10,564 bases of DNA from Thermoplasmata archaeon (GCA_021816385.1 JAKAYJ010000032.1:1-10564); one strand, 5' to 3'; positions 1 to 8,073 are shown, numbered from the stretch's first letter. The notes: a model not told the origin generated them from the letters alone. Numbers and translations are program-made.

Positions 1-1
1 A

Positions 2-571
2 TCCTTCATTTTTCTTGGCGTAATAGCTGTATCTCAGTATCTCACATTCGGCCTAATGGCTTACGTTCTTGCCCCCATAGAATTTCCAAATAGCTCTGAA
101 GATGATCTGATCATTTTTGTAGCACTGCTGGGTTCTTCTGTGGCAGGTTTCATTGCGGCTCCACTTATTTCAAGGGGAAGAAAGAACTATACACTACTTT
201 CTTTCCTGTTTGGCACGGTTACAATGGTTGCAATATTCATAATGGTCCCATACTTGCAAAACATGGTTATATTTCTCCCACTACTTTTTGCAAACATGTT
301 CATGAGTGAATTTGCCTATGCTTCAAGATCAGTTCTTGAACCTGAACTTTATGGCACAAGAAACAGATCAGCACTTATAGGATTAACCAGGTTATGGCCC
401 ATGATAGCTTACCCAATATTCACCTTTTACACTAGCAGCCTGAATCTTTATAACTTTTTGCTCATCAATGTGATACTCTGGGCACTGGGATTGTCTGCGT
501 CTGTTTACTGGTTCTATTTTGGAATTGAGACAAAAAATGCAAACATAGATTATATGCCCAGAACCACCTGA
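2..571 (+). CDS. MFS transporter, C-terminal half (5'-truncated by window edge)
   Basis: This is an integral membrane transporter of the major facilitator superfamily; its substrate cannot be read from the sequence. The frame stays open to the left edge, and the residues upstream of the Met at 56 (SFIFLGVIAVSQ...) are themselves a good membrane helix, so that Met is internal and the gene starts outside the window. About six hydrophobic segments follow in order, matching the second six-helix bundle of an MFS protein. A short basic loop (SRGRKN) lies between the second and third visible helices, as in the repeat of MFS motif A. The segment PELYGTRNRSALIGLTRL resembles the P-E-x-x-x-T-R-x-R-x-x-G loop of sugar or metabolite porters. 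It ends with TGA at 569-571 and a short polar tail. The family call is firm and a sugar or organic-acid substrate is only a guess. Confidence 0.85.
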   Translation, partial: SFIFLGVIAVSQYLTFGLMAYVLAPIEFPNSSEDDLIIFVALLGSSVAGFIAAPLISRGRKNYTLLSFLFGTVTMVAIFIMVPYLQNMVIFLPLLFANMFMSEFAYASRSVLEPELYGTRNRSALIGLTRLWPMIAYPIFTFYTSSLNLYNFLLINVILWALGLSASVYWFYFGIETKNANIDYMPRTT

Positions 572-576
572 TCTTA

Positions 577-621
577 TCCTTCCTTTGAAATCAAATATCA
601 TGAAGGAAATTTCTACTTTTT
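577..621 (+). terminator. Possible weak terminator after the first MFS gene
   Basis: An imperfect hairpin can be drawn from TCCTTC (577-582) and GAAGGA (602-607). The nested TTTGA/TCAAA at 584-595 could only form a tight stem. A T-rich run (610-621, TTTCTACTTTTT) follows. Archaeal transcription usually ends at oligo-T tracts, so the T-rich run alone may be sufficient. The stem is short and its loop is long, so this is a weak call. Confidence 0.25.
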
Positions 622-666
622 AAATATTTCATATTTAATAAGTGAAAACAATCCAAATTTTATAAT
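617..666 (+). promoter_or_regulatory. Candidate archaeal promoter region for the SHMT-like/CBS/tldD/tldE operon
   Basis: The gap before the operon contains three TATA-like boxes: TTTTTAAATATTT near 617-629, ATATTTAATA at 631-640, and TTTTATAAT at 658-666. Archaeal TATA boxes are centred about 26 bases upstream of the transcript start. The first two would therefore give leaders of roughly 35-50 bases, which can carry the GGGGAG site. The third would start transcription almost on that SD. I cannot choose between them from sequence alone. Confidence 0.4.
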
Positions 667-687
667 AACCGCTTGCTAATTACCATA

Positions 688-693
688 GGGGAG
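688..693 (+). promoter_or_regulatory. Shine-Dalgarno site GGGGAG for the SHMT-like gene
   Basis: GGGGAG lies five bases before the ATG at 699. It supports that start and suggests that the operon's first transcript has a leader rather than being leaderless. Confidence 0.55.
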
Positions 694-698
694 AATTA

Positions 699-1868
699 AT
701 GGCATCGATCGTAGAAATGGTAGACAATTATGGGAGGTACAGGAGGGATGTCCTGAATCTTCAGGCATCAGAGAATTTTCTCTGCTCTCACGTGAAGATG
801 GCATTGGGAACTGATCTCGGTGGAAGATATTCCCACGTTATGCCGGATGGCAGAAATGCCTATGGCGGAACAGAGATGATAGAGAACATTTTCAATGAAA
901 CAGAGAAAAACATCAAAACACTATATGGTTCCAAGTTTGCCGAAATAAGGCCGTTGGGTGGTCATATTGCAGCAGAGATCAGTTTACTGAGCACAATTCA
1001 AAAGAACGACACAATAATGGCAATAAGTGAGGAGTTTGGTGGATACACAGGATACATGGAAAACTATCTTCCAGCCATGCTTGGCTTCAAAACAGAATTC
1101 ATTCCTTACATTGAGGAAAAACAGGAAATTGATTACGATTCGTTTGAAAAGAAGGCCATGGAGATTAAACCGAAGGCAGTTGTTCTTGGCCAGTCTTTCT
1201 TTGTAAAGCATTATGATCTTGCGAGAATAAGGGAAATATGCGATAAAGCGGGATCAAAACTTCTTTATGATGGTTCCCACGTCATGGGACTGATTGCTGG
1301 AAAGAAATTCCAGCCAGACGCACTGAAATATTCAGACATTTTATTCGGTTCAACACACAAGACATTCTTCGGTCCTCAAGGTGGGATAGTACTTACCAAC
1401 AATGAGGAACTGGCAGGAAAGATCGGTGAAAATGTTGTGTGGAAAACAATGGATAACTATCACCCGAACAGGATTGCAGGCCTTGGTATTGCTGCACAGG
1501 ACCTTATAACATTCGGAGAGAGTTATGCAGGATGGATTGTTTCAAACACCTATACTCTTGCCAGAACACTCAACGATTCAGGCATAGCCATAAAATATGC
1601 TCCGTGGTATTCTGAAAGTCACCAGATAATTCTCTCTAAGGATAATTTCCAGAAATATGGTGATTTCAGAACAATAAGCAAAAACCTTGAGAATAACAGA
1701 ATAATAGCAGATACGGAAGGAAGGCTAGGAACGGCTGAAATAACAAGAATGGGACTTACAGATATGGTTACACTTGGAGAGATAGTCGCCGATGCCATAA
1801 AGGGAAAGGACATGAGAAGCAGGATCACTGAGGTCCTGAGAAATTCCAGCATAAAATTTTGCAGGTGA
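699..1868 (+). CDS. Serine hydroxymethyltransferase-like PLP enzyme (fold type I), folate site diverged
   Basis: This is a cytosolic PLP-dependent enzyme of the SHMT family, probably acting on a small amino acid such as glycine, serine or threonine. Recognisable SHMT blocks, in order, are ASENF (23-27), AYGGTE (54-59), the PLP-binding Asp and His in YDGSHVMGLIA (D191, H194), the Schiff-base lysine in STHKTFFGPQGG (K221), and the substrate-carboxylate Arg in GRLGTAEITRMG (R342). At 389 residues it is slightly shorter than typical SHMT (about 410-430), mainly at the N-terminus. Several canonical catalytic or folate positions differ. The YSEGYPGxRYYGG block reads YSHVMPDGRNAYGG, losing the Glu and one Tyr. 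The PLP-stacking His segment GGHLTHG reads GGYTGYM, and GPRGG reads GPQGG. A standard folate-dependent SHMT reaction is therefore doubtful; an aldolase-like or other amino-acid reaction is equally possible. It is the first gene of the operon, four bases before the CBS gene. Confidence 0.8.
   Translation: MASIVEMVDNYGRYRRDVLNLQASENFLCSHVKMALGTDLGGRYSHVMPDGRNAYGGTEMIENIFNETEKNIKTLYGSKFAEIRPLGGHIAAEISLLSTIQKNDTIMAISEEFGGYTGYMENYLPAMLGFKTEFIPYIEEKQEIDYDSFEKKAMEIKPKAVVLGQSFFVKHYDLARIREICDKAGSKLLYDGSHVMGLIAGKKFQPDALKYSDILFGSTHKTFFGPQGGIVLTNNEELAGKIGENVVWKTMDNYHPNRIAGLGIAAQDLITFGESYAGWIVSNTYTLARTLNDSGIAIKYAPWYSESHQIILSKDNFQKYGDFRTISKNLENNRIIADTEGRLGTAEITRMGLTDMVTLGEIVADAIKGKDMRSRITEVLRNSSIKFCR
1863..1868 (+). 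promoter_or_regulatory. SD site AGGTGA overlapping the upstream stop codon
   Basis: AGGTGA matches the core of the archaeal SD (GGAGGTGATC). It contains the TGA stop of the SHMT-like gene and sits four bases before the ATG at 1873. This arrangement fixes the CBS gene start and favours translational coupling. Confidence 0.7.
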
Positions 1869-1872
1869 AATT

Positions 1873-2973
1873 ATGAAAACAGTTGAAGATATAATGACAA
1901 AGAACCCATTGACAATTGATGAGGAAACAACAGTATCTCTTGCACTGAACAGGATGAGAGATAACAAGATTGCCCAGCTTCCAGTGGAGTCTGGAAAAAA
2001 ATACCTGGGAATGATCAGCTACAGGGATATACTTAGAAGAAGGAGCATTCATCTTAATTCAAAGATAAAGAATTTCGTTGTGAAATCACCCGAACTTACA
2101 AGAAGAGATACTCTTGAAAAAGTGGTAAACCTACTCAGAGACAGTGCAATGGGAGCACTTCCCGTGGTGGAAAATGGAAAGATTGCAGGAGTAGTTTCCA
2201 GAACTGACATAATAAAGAACATTGAAGAATTTGATGAGCTGAAGGGTGTCCAGACATTTGATCTGATGCAGGATGCCTATTTCGCAAAGCCCGATGAGGA
2301 TCTGGAATCAATCATGGAAAAGGTCAGGGCGCATGATGTGGACACAATCAATGTGGCAGATGAGAAGACAAACCTTCTTGGCCTCATCAGAATTGAAAAT
2401 GTACTGGATTATGAGATGAAAACGAAGGAAAGGGTCAGGAAGGGAGACTTCACGGGAGAGAGGAATCACCCGGATATAGATATTAAGTCCCTTATGGAGC
2501 AACCTGTATTCTGTTATGAGGATGATGATCTTTTCACCGCATCTGAGGAACTCGTAAAAAACCATCTTCACACTATAGCAATCTGCGACAAGGGAAAGAG
2601 GATAGTGGGCATACTGAGTGTTGACGACATAATTAGTTCACTCTGGTCAAAGGAGAGCACAGAAGGCATGCTGGTAAATATTTCAGGACTCGGAGTGGGA
2701 GATACAGACCTGTATTCTACAATATATTCCATGGTTGAAAAATTCACGGACAGATATTCAAAGCTGGAAAATCTAAAGAATGGGACCATGAATATCCACG
2801 TTGTGAAGCACCACAGTGAAGAAGGAAGGATAAAATATTCCATAAGGACAAGACTGATTGGCAGGAAAATAAACATGACAGAAAGCTCCTCAGGCTGGAA
2901 CTTTGGAAAGGTCCTATCTGATATATTTGACGATTATGAATCTAGGACAAAGAGGGAGAAGGAGAAGAGCTGA
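1873..2973 (+). CDS. Four-CBS-domain protein with C-terminal HPF/RaiA-like domain
   Basis: CBS domains pair up to bind adenine nucleotides or related ligands and act as energy sensors. Four are visible at about residues 4-55 (IMTKNPLTIDEETTVSLAL, ending ISYRDIL), 66-117 (ending VVSRTDII), 128-180 (more degenerate, ending LIRIENVL) and 203-257 (ending ILSVDDII). A separate domain follows at about 264-362. Its apparent order is strand (MLVNISG), helix (279-296), strand (TMNIHVVK), strand (KYSIRTRLI), strand (RKINMTES) and a C-terminal amphipathic helix (343-362). That β-α-β-β-β-α order, with a highly charged tail, is the fold order of ribosome hibernation factors HPF/RaiA. I infer a cytosolic nucleotide-responsive regulator that may bind ribosomes. 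The CBS call is firm; the C-terminal call rests on pattern and visual similarity. The gene lies between the SHMT-like gene and tldD, with gaps of four and two bases. Confidence 0.85.
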   Translation: MKTVEDIMTKNPLTIDEETTVSLALNRMRDNKIAQLPVESGKKYLGMISYRDILRRRSIHLNSKIKNFVVKSPELTRRDTLEKVVNLLRDSAMGALPVVENGKIAGVVSRTDIIKNIEEFDELKGVQTFDLMQDAYFAKPDEDLESIMEKVRAHDVDTINVADEKTNLLGLIRIENVLDYEMKTKERVRKGDFTGERNHPDIDIKSLMEQPVFCYEDDDLFTASEELVKNHLHTIAICDKGKRIVGILSVDDIISSLWSKESTEGMLVNISGLGVGDTDLYSTIYSMVEKFTDRYSKLENLKNGTMNIHVVKHHSEEGRIKYSIRTRLIGRKINMTESSSGWNFGKVLSDIFDDYESRTKREKEKS

Positions 2974-2975
2974 AC

Positions 2976-4358
2976 ATGATTGAACTGATGGACAGAATTC
3001 TGGATAAACTGGAAAAAGGGGCGATGTACGGTGAAGTAAGATATATGTCGGGAGAGAGTACTGAGGCTTCCATGAGAAATTCAGAATTCCAGGGGGAAGG
3101 AACTTCATCAGGGGAAGGAATTGCAATAAGGGCAATGAACGAATCCATTGCCATGGGATTTATTTCATCCTTCGATTTTGACCGGATACAGGAAATTATA
3201 GACAGAGTTTTAAGGAATAGCCACAGAGGAGGCAGAAACAAGCTTGACATGTCTGGAGGAATCAGGGACAAATGGGAAGCTCTTGGAAAACACAAGGTAG
3301 AAGACATCCAGAGTTCGGACAGGATGGAAATCATGAAAAACGCTGATGAAATGATGAAGGGCTATGATCTCTCAGTGAGAATGAATGCAATCTACCACAG
3401 GAAGATCAGGCAAATATACCAGAATACCTCAGGGAGCATAATAGAATCCAGCCTTTCGAGGATCGGTTATTTCATGGTTGGTGGTTATAAGGATGGCAAC
3501 TCCTTTGAAGAAATTTACAGGCAGTTCGGTACCACTGGAGGCATGGAAAACTTCAGGGAACTTGATGTACAGAAGAAAATTGAGGATGCAGTAAAAAACC
3601 TGAAGGAGATTTCAAAGTCTCCATCGGCAAAACCAGGAAGGTATGATGTGGTAATCAGTCCGGAAATAGCAGGGATAGTTGCACATGAATCATGTGGACA
3701 TCCAACTGAATGGGACAGGATATCTGGAAGAGAGGGGTCACTTGCTGGAGAATCTTTCCTTACTGGAAAGAAATATCCATTTAAAATAGGTTCTCCAGTT
3801 GTAAACGTGATCGATGATCCCACAGTAAAGGGAAGCTACGGTTACTATAAATATGATGATGAGGGAATCAGGGCCAGGAAGAGATACCTGTACAGGGATG
3901 GGATGACAAATGAGTTTATACATAGCAGGGAAAGTGCGGCAAACTATGGTGTTGAACCCAATGGAGGCGGTAGAGTTTCTGACTGGGACATGGAACCCCT
4001 GGCCAGAATGAGTACCACATATATAGAACCGGGTCAACATACCTTTGATGAGCTGGTTGAGGATATCAAGCACGGAATTTACATAAAAAGTTACACAGAG
4101 TGGAATATTGATGATATAAGGTTCAATGAGAAGTATGTAGGGAGCGAGGCATTCATAATTGAAAATGGAAGGCTGAAAGGTAGGGTAAGGAAACCCGCTA
4201 TAGAAACAAACACAGTTAATTTCTACTCCTCCATAGATGCTGTCTCGAAGGAACTTGAATTTGAAGCTGGAACATGCGGGAAAGGGGATCCGGAACAGGG
4301 TGTCGATACATGGATGGGGGGACCCAGTGTTAGATTGAGGAATATATACATATCCTGA
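2976..4358 (+). CDS. tldD: TldD, catalytic subunit of the TldD/TldE metalloprotease
   Basis: TldD is the zinc-protease subunit that cleaves unfolded or modified peptides when paired with TldE. The HExxxH zinc motif is present as HESCGH (H237, E238, H242) within VAHESCGHPTEWDRISGREG, the usual form for archaeal TldD. The C-terminal cysteine zinc ligand lies in AGTCGKGDPEQGVDTW (C434). The length of 460 residues is normal. The ATG at 2976 is two bases after the CBS stop, and GGAG at 2961-2964 is a plausible SD at slightly long spacing; the next in-frame ATG (2988) would be farther from it. The fixed TldD-TldE order, nine bases apart, supports a heteromeric complex in the cytosol. The physiological substrate is unknown. 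In bacteria the pair matures microcin B17 and similar peptides, but no precursor-peptide gene is visible here. Confidence 0.93.
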   Translation: MIELMDRILDKLEKGAMYGEVRYMSGESTEASMRNSEFQGEGTSSGEGIAIRAMNESIAMGFISSFDFDRIQEIIDRVLRNSHRGGRNKLDMSGGIRDKWEALGKHKVEDIQSSDRMEIMKNADEMMKGYDLSVRMNAIYHRKIRQIYQNTSGSIIESSLSRIGYFMVGGYKDGNSFEEIYRQFGTTGGMENFRELDVQKKIEDAVKNLKEISKSPSAKPGRYDVVISPEIAGIVAHESCGHPTEWDRISGREGSLAGESFLTGKKYPFKIGSPVVNVIDDPTVKGSYGYYKYDDEGIRARKRYLYRDGMTNEFIHSRESAANYGVEPNGGGRVSDWDMEPLARMSTTYIEPGQHTFDELVEDIKHGIYIKSYTEWNIDDIRFNEKYVGSEAFIIENGRLKGRVRKPAIETNTVNFYSSIDAVSKELEFEAGTCGKGDPEQGVDTWMGGPSVRLRNIYIS

Positions 4359-4361
4359 GGT
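4356..4361 (+). promoter_or_regulatory. SD site TGAGGT overlapping the tldD stop codon
   Basis: The TGA stop of tldD (4356-4358) overlaps a GAGGT SD core (4357-4361) that is six bases before the tldE ATG. This is consistent with coupled, near-stoichiometric translation of the two subunits. Confidence 0.65.
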
Positions 4362-4367
4362 AAAATT

Positions 4368-5672
4368 ATGGCTGACTTAGATTTAATTAGAAGAAATGTA
4401 AAGAAACTGAACCTTGATTCCTACGCAATCAGGCTGATCAGGACAAACATAGAACAGATCAGGTTTTCTAACAATCTCGTGGATCTTAGAAATTACTGGA
4501 CACGGGAAGGTATTTCCATATTCCTCAATTCAGGAAAGAAGATAACTGAGATAAGCCTGGATAATGATTCAAATATAGAAGAAAAAATAGAAAAGTCCTA
4601 CAGAGCTATGTTAAATGGCGAAGAATCCAGCACATTTAACGGTATAAACCCTGAAAAATACGGTTCAATAGAGAGGATAGAAGATCAGGAAAAAACTGTA
4701 GAGCTAGATGATATAGTTAATGCATGTATAGAGGGTGCAAGGGATGGAGGTTCTGAAAGAAGCACAGGTCTTGCATACAGGACATATACCGATGATCATA
4801 TCATAACACCCTTCAATGAGCATCACGTCACTTACGATGATTTCAACTTTGATATAAGGGCATTCAGGGGTCTTAGCACTGGACAGGAAGGCGTTCATTT
4901 CTCATCTACTGTAAAAGATCCCGTTGAAATCGCAAGAAATGCAGGACTGGAGGCGGGAAAAACAGCATCTCTCACGGTTCCGTCAAGGGAATTTGAGGCT
5001 GGAAACTTTGAAACACTTCTCTCTCCCTACGTTATAGGTAATATTTTTACATACTGTTCCTCACTATTTTCAGCTTATTCGGTACAGATGGGCATGAGCT
5101 ACCTGGATGAGAGTCTGGGAAAGAAGGTTGCTTCTGAATCTCTGACACTTGTTGATTCTCCACTAAACAGGGAAGGCTCAAACTTCACTCTGTTTGATGA
5201 TGAGGGGACACCATGCTTTAATAAAAATCTTATAAATCAGGGTGTCCTTGAAAATTTTGTACACTCATATTCAACAGCAGTAACGTCAGGAACAAAAACT
5301 ACTGGTAATGCAGGAATTATTAGTCCTGAACCTCTTCAGCTTTCAATGGAAAGTGGTAATAAGTCAGTTGAAGACCTTCTTCAATCAATAGACAGGGGGT
5401 TATACATAAAAAACGCATGGTATACCCGTTTCCAGGATAACAGGAACGCAGTATTCTCAACTGTCCCGAGAGATGGGATTTTCATGGTTGAGAATGGGGA
5501 AATAACAGGAAAAATCGGTGGAGTTAGAATCAGCGATTCCTTTGGGAAAATAATCAAAAATATATCAGGTGTTTCTAGGGAACTTAAAAATGTGAAGTTC
5601 TGGGAAGAGGTTTCCCCCTCCATAATGGCATCAGTGATAGTGCAGGACCTTCATGTGACAAAGGCCTTTTAG
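4368..5672 (+). CDS. tldE: TldE/PmbA, non-catalytic partner subunit of TldD
   Basis: TldE (PmbA) is the structural partner of TldD. The two share a fold, but TldE lacks the zinc site, and that holds here: no HExxxH is present, and the equivalent region (about residues 219-245) reads SPYVIGNIFTYCSSLFSAYS. Family landmarks are visible toward the C-terminus: FDDEGTPCFNKNLINQGVLENFVH, the TTGNAG block, a Gly/Asn-rich tail region (NAVFSTVPRDGIFMVENGEI) and the closing SPSIMASVIVQDLHV block. The length of 434 residues is typical. It is the last gene of the operon and ends six bases from the convergent aminopeptidase gene. It probably folds with TldD to form the peptide-feeding chamber; the substrate is not evident. 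Confidence 0.92.
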   Translation: MADLDLIRRNVKKLNLDSYAIRLIRTNIEQIRFSNNLVDLRNYWTREGISIFLNSGKKITEISLDNDSNIEEKIEKSYRAMLNGEESSTFNGINPEKYGSIERIEDQEKTVELDDIVNACIEGARDGGSERSTGLAYRTYTDDHIITPFNEHHVTYDDFNFDIRAFRGLSTGQEGVHFSSTVKDPVEIARNAGLEAGKTASLTVPSREFEAGNFETLLSPYVIGNIFTYCSSLFSAYSVQMGMSYLDESLGKKVASESLTLVDSPLNREGSNFTLFDDEGTPCFNKNLINQGVLENFVHSYSTAVTSGTKTTGNAGIISPEPLQLSMESGNKSVEDLLQSIDRGLYIKNAWYTRFQDNRNAVFSTVPRDGIFMVENGEITGKIGGVRISDSFGKIIKNISGVSRELKNVKFWEEVSPSIMASVIVQDLHVTKAF

Positions 5673-5678
5673 ATCCCT

Positions 5679-8057
5679 TCACTCACCATTTACTTTTTTA
5701 TAGATATTCAGGTATTCCAGTCCTTTCCTCACGCCCTTTTCCCATGATGGCTCATTTTTTCCAGAAATGTACTCCTTCACAGCTTTTTCATCCTGCAGTC
5801 CTAGGTATGGTATCATTGATTCAAGGAATCTTGAAGTGTATCCTGTTCCTTCGAAGAACCTGTCCAGTGTAGAAACGATTTCTTCCATGTTATCAATGAT
5901 AAACTGCCTGTTCTGTGACTCTCCTGACGCAGCCATTATGGCCCTGAAAGAATCCTGCTTCTTAATTTTTCCATCCCTGATCAGACCCCATACAGCTGAA
6001 AGATTTTCATCACCCCTGAGGTGGCCCATTGCACTTATTATCTTGATTTTATCTTCATCTACCTTGAGTGTGTCAAGCTTTTTCAGGAGACCACTGAGAT
6101 CATTTCTAGCCATTGCATAGGCATATGCCACAGACTGCCTTTCATCCGGTGATACTTTCTCAAAATCACTGAACCTGTTTGCAGTCTTCTTTGCATAGTC
6201 CAGATCAATCAGTGATAGAACTGATTGCATCCTTCCCCTGATTACTGTTATATTTATCGGTTCGCCACTCCTGAATGCCCCAAGATTGTCCAGCTTACCG
6301 TTAAGATATGATATGCCAAATGAGTCTATCTTCCTTGAATTGTGCAGAATATTATGAAGACTCAATATTATACCTGATATTTCATCCATAACCATGTATT
6401 CCATGTCAGATTGGAACATATTCATAATGCCTATGAGCTCATCAATGGAAATTTTTCCAGAGAAGTAAAGGGATGAATAATCAGAAATAAGTCCCCATCT
6501 TGAAAATTTATCCATGGTGCCTGATGCAGCCTTCTTTATGCCTTCAGTCAGATCACTATCATATTTTACCCTGTAAAATCCAGTTCTATTACTGTTTATA
6601 TACTGGAAATTCTGTAAGGGTATTTCCATTTCCTCCTGCTCCATCAGGAATGATCTAACTCCATCGGAATATACCACAGTCAAGGGTATTGGCCAGAGTG
6701 TGTTGTCAGGGCTGCCATCAAGGAAGAATCTTGTTTGATGAAGCTTTATCTTGTTGCCGCTCAGGGATGCTTCAATCTGTGGATATCCAGCCTTTGTAAT
6801 CCAGGCATCCATTATCTTTGAAACAGGTTTCTTTGAAACTTTCTCTATTGATTCCCAGAGATTCTGTCCTACCGCATTGCCAAAACTGTGCTCCTTAAGG
6901 TATGCCCTTACCCCATTTCTGAAATTATCCGGGTCCACAAAAGCTTCGATCATCCTTAGAATGCTGCCGCCTTTACCATAGCTTATCTCATCGAAGATCT
7001 GTGATATTTCATCAGGATTTTTAACATCTACGTGAATTGGGTGGGTATTCCTCAGGCTGTCTCCCGTCATTGCTCCACCTGTCTCTCCTGTTACCATCTC
7101 GCCCATAATTTCCCACTCAGGATGTTTATGTTCAAGTGCCTTATAGCTCATGAAAGTTGCAAAACTTTCATTGAGCCACAGATCATCCCACCATTTCATC
7201 GTGACCAGATCACCGAACCACTGGTGAGCAAGTTCATGTGAGATTACTTCATCAACCCTCTTGAGAATGGCTGAACTTGTACTCTCATTTACCATCAACT
7301 CTATTTCCCTGAAAGTGATCGCACCCCAGTTCTCCATTGCTCCAAAAGCAAATTCAGGAACAGCTATGAGGTGTAGCTTGGGCAGCTGGTATTTTATGTC
7401 GAAGTAGTCCTCGAAGAATGTCAGTGTGTCAGAAGCCATGCCTATGGGTATCTTGCTTGCCTGTATCTTTCCCTTTGCAGATGCTAGATAGATCGGTTTT
7501 TCCTCGTGTTTTCCTTCCACTATGTCATACCTTGAAGCCCCCATGTAAAGAAGGTATGTTGACATTCTTGGTGTTGTCTGGAATGTGATTATCTTTCTGC
7601 CTTCGTGATCCTCAATCTTTTCAGGAGGCATGTTTGAAATACCATCATAATCGGATGGAATATCCATGGTTACCCTGAATTCTGCCTTGAATTCTGGATT
7701 GTCAACACATGGAAATGCATATCTGGCACCTGTGGCTTCAAACTGTGTACTGACGAATACAAATCCATTTTCTCTGGAGTAGTATATTCCATTGAGACTC
7801 TCATCGATCTTCCCTGAAAAATATATCTCAATTTCAAATTTACCAGCATATGGTACCAGGCATTTAATCAACTGTTCTTCCTCATCTGTTTCGAATGGAG
7901 TTTCCTTTCCATTCACCTTGAAACTCTCTATGGCTATCCCCGAATAATTCAACCATATAGAATTGTCTGATTCCCCGGATATGGTTTCATGCCCTGAAAA
8001 TCTCAGTTTTTCAACGTCTATTTTATAATGTATATCATATCCTGATATCTTTTTCAT
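5679..8057 (-). CDS. M1-family aminopeptidase, tricorn protease-interacting factor F2/F3 type
   Basis: This zinc aminopeptidase removes N-terminal residues from oligopeptides. In Thermoplasma, factors F1-F3 complete the breakdown of peptides made by the proteasome and tricorn. The exopeptidase motif GAMENW begins at G239. The zinc site is HELAH (H274, H278) followed 18 residues later by E297 in WLNESFA, and the catalytic Tyr is Y360 in DEISYGKGG. An upstream QFEATGARYAFPCVD block supplies the Gln and Glu that contact the substrate N-terminus. The order is an N-terminal β domain (about 1-190), a thermolysin-like catalytic domain (about 190-430), a small β domain and a helical C-terminal domain. 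The length of 792 matches F2/F3 (about 780); I cannot tell F2 from F3. There is no signal peptide, so it is cytosolic. A weak SD and a TATA box about 24 bases upstream suggest a nearly leaderless message. Confidence 0.95.
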   Translation of the reverse strand: MKKISGYDIHYKIDVEKLRFSGHETISGESDNSIWLNYSGIAIESFKVNGKETPFETDEEEQLIKCLVPYAGKFEIEIYFSGKIDESLNGIYYSRENGFVFVSTQFEATGARYAFPCVDNPEFKAEFRVTMDIPSDYDGISNMPPEKIEDHEGRKIITFQTTPRMSTYLLYMGASRYDIVEGKHEEKPIYLASAKGKIQASKIPIGMASDTLTFFEDYFDIKYQLPKLHLIAVPEFAFGAMENWGAITFREIELMVNESTSSAILKRVDEVISHELAHQWFGDLVTMKWWDDLWLNESFATFMSYKALEHKHPEWEIMGEMVTGETGGAMTGDSLRNTHPIHVDVKNPDEISQIFDEISYGKGGSILRMIEAFVDPDNFRNGVRAYLKEHSFGNAVGQNLWESIEKVSKKPVSKIMDAWITKAGYPQIEASLSGNKIKLHQTRFFLDGSPDNTLWPIPLTVVYSDGVRSFLMEQEEMEIPLQNFQYINSNRTGFYRVKYDSDLTEGIKKAASGTMDKFSRWGLISDYSSLYFSGKISIDELIGIMNMFQSDMEYMVMDEISGIILSLHNILHNSRKIDSFGISYLNGKLDNLGAFRSGEPINITVIRGRMQSVLSLIDLDYAKKTANRFSDFEKVSPDERQSVAYAYAMARNDLSGLLKKLDTLKVDEDKIKIISAMGHLRGDENLSAVWGLIRDGKIKKQDSFRAIMAASGESQNRQFIIDNMEEIVSTLDRFFEGTGYTSRFLESMIPYLGLQDEKAVKEYISGKNEPSWEKGVRKGLEYLNIYKKVNGE
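5694..5699 (+). terminator. Candidate oligo-T terminator downstream of tldE
   Basis: A run of six T residues about 20 bases beyond the tldE stop is the only oligo-T tract near the operon end. It lies inside the 3' end of the convergent aminopeptidase gene, so the two transcripts would overlap there. No stable hairpin accompanies it. Confidence 0.25.
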
Positions 8058-8073
8058 AAGATTCCATAGAATG

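Noticed and set aside
2942..3334. A 130-codon open frame on the minus strand opposite the CBS/tldD junction
   Set aside because: It runs antisense to two well-supported genes, is rich in Ser/Leu/Pro as expected from the complement of purine-rich coding sequence, and shows no domain or SD.
5660..5669. Palindrome AAAGGCCTTT at the end of tldE, considered as part of a terminator
   Set aside because: It has no loop, lies within coding sequence, and is not followed by a T tract on the minus strand.
2976..5672. Possible RiPP (modified peptide) biosynthetic cluster because of TldD/TldE
   Set aside because: No precursor peptide, cyclodehydratase, radical SAM enzyme or dedicated exporter is adjacent; TldD/TldE pairs are common stand-alone genes in archaea.
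5767..6120. A 117-codon open frame on the plus strand inside the aminopeptidase gene
   Set aside because: It is antisense to the helical C-terminal domain of a clear M1 peptidase, with low-complexity Ser-rich translation and no independent start signals.
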